From: Morchella semilibera
Lineage: Eukaryota > Ascomycota > Pezizomycetes > Pezizales > Morchellaceae
DNA length: 64,000 bases
Direction of reading: 5' to 3'
Assembly: GCA_009192285.1 (NCBI GenBank)
Contig: WBVU01000003.1
Coordinates: 1,147,973 to 1,211,972 of the forward strand
Both the position numbers and the translations under genes were made by a program. Positions 57,301-64,000 of this stretch are shown here, piece after piece. The stretch's first letter is position 1, and each line of letters starts with the position of its first letter. The notes beneath the pieces are model-generated. The model was given only the letters and a program-made list of their open reading frames with translations, ran no database searches and was not told the origin of the DNA.

Positions 57301-59949
57301 AATGGGGCTGTTGAAAGCCGTTTAGGGCGTTGGATATTCTGTCGACTGTTGACCCCCCGCATTGAGGCAACTAAAGGATTCTTAGGCTATTAGTTTGACG
57401 GGAGTAATCTACGGAAAGGCGAGAGAGCATATTTTACTAATATAACAGTACACTATTCGTGGTCAAGGAAGCCGTAGCAGCGTTGACAGGGCGAATATGT
57501 AACCTTAAGCCTATCTAGACAATACATGCTTTAACAGCTATACCATTCGTTGCTGGGATAACTAAGACCCTTGAAATACTCGCCCTATCAGCATGACGCT
57601 CCTAATCCATGTGAAGAGCTACATATATACACTGGACCATTGGTATCAATACATTCTTCTGACCGGCCCAAAGGTCGTCCTATCTACCAGAAAATACACC
57701 AGAGAACTACTGTACATTGCCCACTTGGAAATTGAGAAAGATTCGTCCCCACCTATCCCTTTAGCCCATATCAATAGCTCTAGTTGGCCACCATTTTGTA
57801 TATACCTGTAGGGCGGAACGAATCGCTGGGCGTGTCATTGGGATATGGTAAAACATTATCACCCCGGTTACCAAAGCCTAGCTAGATCCGGTGAGGAAGA
57901 AAATGGGAAGGTAATTAACCTTGATCATGAGTTTGTGCTTTAGCAGCTAGAGAAAGCACATATTAGGGGTACGTACCGGGCGCGCCCATGCAGGCTACTC
58001 AACCCAAAAGATTGAGCCTTTACCTCCAGAGCCCGGGCTACACCAGGGTGCTATCTACACCTTGGTACTATGGCACTTTGGTACTGTGGTAAAGCGCCAC
58101 ACTTGCAGCCGCTGTGGGATGTCCAGTTTACTATATTCCGATAGAAGCAGACATTAGCCGTACTGCTATCGCGCTGCAGACACATACCGACCCGGCAGCG
58201 GGGAGTGGTCAGTGGTGCCTGACTTGAGTGCGGTGTGGCTGCGTCATGGGATGTCACTCGGACGCGTTCAAGGAGCGTCAACGACTATAGTTGGTGATTA
58301 ATTGAGGAGTGGGCGCTGGACATACCCGATTACATGCACCCCCACCCGCCACCAAAGAGTTCCCGACAGCAGTGGCATTAGCACACACACCGGAGCCACA
58401 ACTATCTCGGCTATCGGGAGCGTATTGCCGGGTTACAAAAGTAACTACGCACCCCGATCGCGATATATATGGAAAAACAACTCCATTTGAGGGTACATTG
58501 TCCAGACATACCACCACAAAGCTCATAACGTCATCAATACAATATCTCCATATCACTAGGAACACAACAATATACTCATCATAACTACATCTCACATGGT
58601 TGTGGAGTAGTGAGTGAGCCCTTTTTGATAGTAACCCACCATACAAAGCCCAACAAGTGTAACACCACAAATACACAAGGTATTTACCCATCATTCCCGA
58701 GTCTGAGAGTTGCAGTACTCCTGGCACGAAATTTAGAGTGGAGAGGATACTCTCAAAAAACGCTGTTTTTCCATATAAATGGAGATATTTTTGTAACCCG
58801 GCAATATCATGCCCCTCTATATAGCACGCGCAGGACAGCACCCCCCCCCCCTCATGTTCAATGTTATAAGATTCACAGCCGGCACCTTATTGTAGACGGT
58901 GGTTAGCATCCCGCTGGGCTGTCGGCCTCAAGCGCGGATACCTGATCTAGGGTTTACCGCGGCCAGTCACCGCTGCTGGGGGTGGGCTACCTAATCCTAG
59001 AGTGGTGAGTGGGGTCGGTCAGGCATGTATAGTTCTTCTCCAAGTCCCAGGACTCTTGACTGGAGGCATTCCAGTAAACACCCCCGGCCCGATCCTTACA
59101 TAGGAGGGCACGGGGGGCAAACGCAACGGTAGATAGCCGCAGTGTTGGCAGCTGCATAACGCCCGGCTGGTCCATGTGGCGGGGGGTTAAAAAGTACACC
59201 CCACGCATTCCCGCGGTTGTGGGTCATGGGGTATCACTCGGGTGCTTGGGTCTGGGCATTTGGCTGTGTTGGTCGTTATGGCTACTCTGTTTGATCTTAT
59301 AGACGAATTGACGCCCTGTCCATTACCCAATTCAAGTCGCAAGACAATCGCTCGCGTCTTGCTTTCGAATTGGGTTGCTTCACCACTTGGAACTGGGGCC
59401 TGTGGACAGACGTGCATCTGGGGCGCGAATTAAGCCATCACGAGGAGAGGGAAAGAGAGGAGACATGCTAAGTTGCCTGGTCCGTCCGAATCCGGTGTTC
59501 ATAGTTGCAGCTGGCAGTCAGGGGAGAGTACATGTATCTACGGGCCCGGGCGGGCAGGGGAATCTGCCTTGGTGGTGTGTACTTGCACACAGAGCTACTC
59601 AATACTTACCGGAACCGGAACCGTGGCTGGGGCATTTTACAGAGGGCCGACGATACAGATAAAAAAACCCAACACTCGCCCGTGATGAAGCAGCGTACCA
59701 TCCGGGAGTGTCACGGTGTTCAAGTCACAGGAAAAGAGGCGGGATACACGTTACTCCAGCCCGTAAGCTGGTTTCAAGACTGCACAGAAAGAAAGAAAGA
59801 CGGAGCGGGCATCGTCTATTGCGTGCGCCCTAACTCGTACTCTGCCCTAACAATACAGGCAGGAAAGCAGAAGCATCAGTCTCGCGCACAACCTGGGGAT
59901 CGACACATTAGCAGCACTCGGGCACATGTCCGGGTTATGAACTCGCACC
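54341..59949. other. long stretch with scattered unrecognised short frames
   Basis: Protein-like fragments occur on the plus strand without a supportable exon series: near 54560 (FMVDHYIGHIYALDSRIPS), 55580-55741 (ending IPTGMLKKVG), 56790 (MARALASLHPAAGYTGAVTV) and 57593-57811 (LLIHVKSYIYTLDHWYQYIL). They may be decayed genes or one dismembered element, but I cannot assign a family. TACATGTA sites at 54455, 55555 and 59529. C runs near 56134, 57229 and 58840. GC rises after about 58 kb. The minus-strand frame at 58278-58841 starts at a GTG and is not supported. Confidence 0.35.
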
Positions 59950-60588
59950 TTACTCCAGCGGACGACCGTCCCCGGCCTGCGCCTCCTCGCTCCTCTTCCT
60001 CTCTACACACCCTGTTAGCCCCCCACCACCACCCCACAAGAAGCACAGAGACCTACCCTGCTCCAACGCAGCCACCACCACGCCCCTCACCTCCGCCACC
60101 TCCCCCCCCTCCTCCTCCTCCTGCAAAACCCCCGCAAGCAGCAACGAGAAGTATCCAAGGCCACCACGATACCTCCCCACGACGGCGTCCCACGCGCCCT
60201 CGTCCAGGAGCACCACGAGGCCCTCATAGCGCGGCGAATAGCGGTGCGGGGTGTCGTCGCCGGAGGAGAGCGCATGGAAGCAGACGTGGACGCGCGGGTC
60301 GGCGGTGACGGCCGCGCGCGGCACCGACAGCCGGTGCAGCATCTCGATCAGGTGTGCGGTCGTGAAGGCCCACTCGGCGGTGAAGTGGCGCGTGCCCCCG
60401 AGGCGCGCGGGGAGAACGAGTTTGAACCGGTACCAGGTCTGTACGGGGAAGGGGATGGCGACGGGGGTGGAGGCGTCCGCGGATGGGTGGTAGCGCGCGG
60501 CGTAGACGCTGGTGTGGCCGCTGGGGGGGGTGCAGGAGCAGGGGCGTGGGGCGGGGGAGGCCGGGCGGGTGGGCGGGGGGGTGGACAT
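59950..60588 (-). CDS. unrecognised single-exon protein (212 aa)
   Basis: Uninterrupted frame from an ATG at 60588 in a markedly GC-rich segment. The N-terminal 25 residues are Pro/Ser/Thr-rich. Residues about 45-160 look globular, with alternating hydrophobic and charged residues (VQTWYRFKLVLPARLGG, HFTAEWAFTTAHLIEMLHRL, YEGLVVLLDEGAWDAVVGRY). An acidic EEEEGGE stretch follows and the tail is Gly- and charge-rich. A TACATGTA palindrome lies 56 bases upstream of the ATG, next to a TATA-like GTAAATACC. The plus-strand frames over this span are GC-driven shadows. Function unknown. Confidence 0.58.
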   Translation of the reverse strand: MSTPPPTRPASPAPRPCSCTPPSGHTSVYAARYHPSADASTPVAIPFPVQTWYRFKLVLPARLGGTRHFTAEWAFTTAHLIEMLHRLSVPRAAVTADPRVHVCFHALSSGDDTPHRYSPRYEGLVVLLDEGAWDAVVGRYRGGLGYFSLLLAGVLQEEEEGGEVAEVRGVVVAALEQGRSLCFLWGGGGGLTGCVERKRSEEAQAGDGRPLE

Positions 60589-62780
60589 GTTGGGTTGTTG
60601 GTGGGTGTTTTTGGTTCTTGGGGTCGGGGTATTTACATGTAGATATTGATGTAGTTGGATAGTGTGGGTTAGGGTTGTGGACCGCCCGGGATGTTCATAC
60701 AGACCCGGTTATGGGGGGCTGCGATATACGGGAGATCTGAATAGGGCAGTGTAGAAGCCGCGACCGATACTCCCCCAGATAATTAATCGTCCTTTTATAC
60801 CGACAGACCGTTCCTCAATGCCTCAATCAACGACCTTACCCAGACTCTAGGTCTACACCTCGGGGCATGTGATATTGCTAGAGACGATATATACCCACCA
60901 CGAAAGACAAGACAGGACAAGAGAGAGCAGGGTATGTGCACTACGCTACCAGTGAGGTGAGGTGAGGTAGGTGCGCGGTCATGGGCGATCACTCGGGTGT
61001 GGCTGTGCAGCTGCATGGGACATCACTCGGCGCGGTCATCACACACGGCTTGTTGATCTATGGTTCGTACGTGCGTGGGTATTAGACACCGGTGTATCTT
61101 CCAGGTAGCTATAGGCGGAGATCCAAGGATCGAGGGCGGAGGAGCCGCTTGCGGGTGCCAATTATCTGAGCCTTGCTGCCTGCTAACAAGACTACACACA
61201 CGTACTGTAAAGGGCCCCTCTCCTTCTAACTCCTTTGTTGGCTATAATACTACACAGACATCTACGTACGTACGTCTGCTAAAGGGGTGTATGTATGCAT
61301 GCATGAGGGCGGACTTAGTTCCCTTCCCTCCAGATCGACAGCCTTTTGAGCGCGCGGCCGATAGGAGAAAAATGTTCGGGCCCTGGTGTTTTAATTTTAC
61401 CCCGACGAGCACACTGTCACATCAACACAATGCCCGGATTCAACTATACTACCCGCTGCGCCCCCGGCCACGCCCTCCGCACAGCGTGCGGTCAATGGTG
61501 TGGTATAGACATGGTGGTAGGTCTGCAGATACAGGGCTGCGCAATCCATGACCGACGCGCGCTGGGACGAGCACCACGGACGGTTTGCAGGATTGTTGTT
61601 CCTGCGGCGGTCACGGCGCCGGCGAGTGCATGCCCAGAAGCGTGTACGGGCGCGGCGGATGCAGGGTTTTCCATTTGCTGCTGTTGATAATGTGGTTCCT
61701 CCCTATACCTCAGGGCACCGGCTACGTCTGCGCCTGTTGTCGGTACCTCCAATCCGCAGTTCCAATATCGCAGCGGAACCGAGTGATGTCCCATGTTGCC
61801 GAGCAGAGCAGACAGACAGACAGACTGTTGGTCGAACAGCACCCGGCCCTGTCGATACAGACCACTGAGCATCCACAAGTACACTCACTCTTTCCGGCCC
61901 GCACTTGATACATACCGGACGGGTAAAGACCGTACGTACGCCCCGCGCCAGGCAGTGCGTGAGGCGCGTTAGGAACTAGAAACATTCAAATGAACGCTCT
62001 GCACACCCCGTCGACCCCCACCAAGAACAGGAGCCCGTCCGGTAATTGGGCCTGCCCGTCCCGGTTGGTTTGCTACTGTTGTACGGAAGTTACGCTACAG
62101 AGCTGCATACTGAACTGGAGAGAACGCTCACCGCACCCAAGCGTCAGGCAGGCCCAACGCACCCAACCCCAGAAGGTGTGAAGAGCCCACAGCATCCCGA
62201 CGCTCGACCTCCTCGCCCATTTACCTCTGTAGGTTCCGGTCACTGGCCATCACTCGCACCCCCGGCGGAAAGTCTTGAGAATGCGTCCCTCGCGGAGGTC
62301 ACGGCCAACCCTAACCCAGGTCACGGCTCTCTCACCCGGCCTGCTGAGTCATCGTCTCTCGGTGCACGTGACTCGGTATATACCACTTTTGACACAGACT
62401 ACACTCTTAAGCATAGACGAACAGTAACTCAGACATCACGGACAATTGCCAAACCTCAAAGACTAATCTCGCCCGAGAGGAAAGGCACAACGTTTCTCCG
62501 ACAAAGTGCAGACATTGGTAATTCCCGTTGATTTGAAATCCACGCCCACCAACCCCGCACCCCTGCAGGTACACCGGCCAACCCCAAACAACGACGGTTC
62601 AACTGCTTACAGAAAGAAAGAAAGGCATCGAAGCATCGACAGGGGGCCGGGATGGAATATGGGATATGGATACGGATACGGATATGGACGGGGAGTGTGT
62701 AAACCCATCGCTCATCAATCCCACATAATGTCGTCATTAGGGGGATTACCAACATTGCGGGGGGAGGTCCCCAATTCTCA
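60589..62780. other. GC-rich intergenic region with repeated motif and simple repeats
   Basis: Holds two of the four TCATGGG-N3-TCACTCGG motifs (60979-60996 and 61013-61030; the second has one mismatch), short ACGT and CATG simple repeats near 61260-61300 and a GGATAC-type hexamer repeat near 62661-62690 upstream of the GST gene. Several ATG frames (for example 61060-61551 and 62046-62531, +) are open in GC-rich sequence, but none shows a domain. Confidence 0.45.
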
Positions 62781-62787
62781 TATATAA
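62781..62787 (+). promoter_or_regulatory. TATA box of the GST gene
   Basis: TATATAA lies 31 bases before the first ATG (62818) and 124 before the second in-frame ATG (62911). With usual spacing, transcription would begin close to or after the first ATG, so the TATA-driven transcript probably starts translation at the second. Confidence 0.55.
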
Positions 62788-62817
62788 CTCCCCAACACTC
62801 CTCCCCCATCTCGAAGC

Positions 62818-63712
62818 ATGAACCGCAGCATCACCAGACTCCTCAACATCACCAAACACATTTCCCACTCTCCCACGACCACCAGAACACCAACCACAAG
62901 CATCCGCACCATGTCCTCGTCCTCAGAACCGTCGATTACGCTGTACACGGCGCAGACGCCCAACGGGATCAAGATCTCCATTGCGCTGGAGGAGCTGGGA
63001 CTCCCGTATGAAGTCAGGAAGATCGGCATAATGAAGAACGAGCAGAAGGAGCCCTGGTTCCTCGAGATCAACCCGAACGGCCGCATCCCCGCCATCACGG
63101 ACAAGAACGGCCCCGACGGGAAGCCGATACATGTCTTTGAGTCCGGGGCGATCCTGCAGTACCTGGTCGAGACGTACGATAAGGACCACAAGATCTCGTA
63201 CCCGAGGGGTAGCCGGGAGCACTTTGAGACCCTGGAGTGGCTGTAAGTTCTCCCCCCAATTCACAGTCGTAATCAATCCGGACGCTGACAGGTCCCATAG
63301 GTTCTTCCAGAACGCAGGCGTGGGCCCAATGCAAGGGCAGGCAAACCACTTCTTCCGCTACGCCCCCGAAAAGATCCCCTACGCCATCAATCGCTACATC
63401 AGCGAGGCCGAGCGCCTCTACAGCATCCTCGACGCCCGGCTCGCCTCCAGCCCGCACGGCTACCTCGTCGGCGACCGCCTCACGATCGCAGACATCTCCA
63501 CGTGGGGGTGGATCAACATCTCCCCGTGGTCTGGCCTGGTGCTGGACAAGTTCCCAAGCTTGAAGAGTTGGCGCGATAAGCTTGCGGAGAGACCGGCGCT
63601 GAAGAAGGGCGCGGACGTGCCGGAGCCCAGTACCATCTTGGAGACGCTGAAGGATCCGAAGAAGGCGGAGGAGGTGGCGAGGGAGGCGCAGAAGTGGATC
63701 GTGCCGAAATAG
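62818..63712 (+). CDS. glutathione S-transferase, Ure2p-like
   Basis: Two exons, 62818-63242 and 63301-63712, with a 58-nt phase 2 intron (GTAAGT donor, CATAG acceptor); 278 aa from the first ATG. Conjugates glutathione to electrophiles or reduces peroxides; Ure2p-like GSTs are usually cytosolic dimers. The thioredoxin-fold N domain (about residues 39-125) has [20 protein letters not shown], the cis-Pro loop NPNGRIPAI (85-93) and the glutathione-binding ESGAI (108-112). The helical C domain has [18 protein letters not shown] (157-174) and the N-capping box in [11 protein letters not shown] (T203, D206). Full length for the family. The first 31 residues are Arg/Ser/Thr-rich and free of acidic residues, resembling a mitochondrial presequence; a second ATG with a good context (CACCATGTC) at residue 32 gives a normal cytosolic start. 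Both forms are possible. Confidence 0.93.
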
Positions 63713-64000
63713 GGATTGGGTACGGGGGGGGGATTGCATATTAGTTTAGGAGATTCGCGGAAATAAAGGCTGGATTTCAATAGTAAGAATTTATTGTAGA
63801 GACCCTGAGAGCGTGCCCGTATCAGGCCATTGAGATTCAATCGTGATTTCCTGTCCCCCCAAATGTCGATGATGAAGGGAAGGGTAGAGAGACGATAATT
63901 GTAGTCAGTTCTAAGCATGCATCAATTGCTGTCCGTATTCCGTCCTTTTTCCGATTCCACACGTGAGTGACAGACATCTTTCGTTACATACGTCAGACAT
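63713..64000. other. downstream of the GST gene
   Basis: 3' region with an AATAAAG string at 63762 that could serve in polyadenylation. No other feature seen before the window ends. Confidence 0.45.

Noticed and set aside
58278-58841. 187-codon minus-strand frame
   Set aside because: Begins at a GTG, has no domain, and its Cys/Val/Tyr-rich composition looks like translated noncoding DNA.
60244-60642. 132-codon plus-strand Gly/Arg frame
   Set aside because: Antisense to the better-supported gene at 59950-60588, and due to high GC.

Overview
The window looks like a piece of a filamentous ascomycete genome (Pezizomycotina; a Pezizomycetes-type, repeat-rich genome is possible but not proven). 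The host genes have short introns (38 to 88 nt) with GTANGT-like donors, CTAAC/CTAAT-like branch points and YAG acceptors. They are transcribed singly, lie several kb apart, and are mostly unrecognised lineage-type proteins. No rRNA, tRNA, CRISPR array or prokaryotic operon was seen. All gene models were built by hand from splice signals and frame, with no homology search.

Layout. 0-25 kb is a gene-sparse region holding a ten-exon gene (2611-4943, +), a convergent acidic/Ser-rich gene (8610-5809, -), a Myb/SANT-like gene with a SUMO-interaction-type motif (11516-12508, +), a one-exon gene (14788-16470, +), a broken-looking Myb-like ORF near 19.5 kb, and a three-exon gene with an 18-residue tandem repeat (20219-21729, +). 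26-42 kb is a transposon graveyard with no host gene I can support. 42-64 kb holds four more unrecognised genes (42997-42151, 50994-49910, 53843-52876 and 60588-59950, all -) and one recognisable enzyme, a Ure2p-type glutathione S-transferase (62818-63712, +). The last 6 kb are visibly more GC-rich.

The repeat cluster (about 26.2-41.9 kb) can be read as a stratigraphy. A degenerate pogo-superfamily DNA transposon (37474 down to about 33240, -) is the oldest layer. It was invaded by two solo LTRs of family A, a family C solo LTR that itself received a family B solo LTR, and a 137-bp inverted-repeat element (here called E) that received a second copy of itself. Elsewhere a family D LTR holds A, B and C insertions, and a second family D LTR holds an E and a C. 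Most insertions carry 5-bp target duplications, and removing them restores host lengths exactly: 632 bp for A5, 401 bp for C2, 137 bp for the outer E. Every LTR I could delimit is solo, and no gag or pol region was recognised.

Other non-gene structure: a MITE with about 41-bp terminal inverted repeats (26190-26500), smaller inverted-repeat elements at 22.9, 45.3 and 45.6 kb, a 65-bp tandem duplication at 54.2 kb, a strong excess of the palindrome TACATGTA (13 sites against about one expected, none between 22.5 and 51.2 kb), and a bipartite motif TCATGGG-N3-TCACTCGG repeated four times in 2.8 kb at 58.2-61.0 kb.
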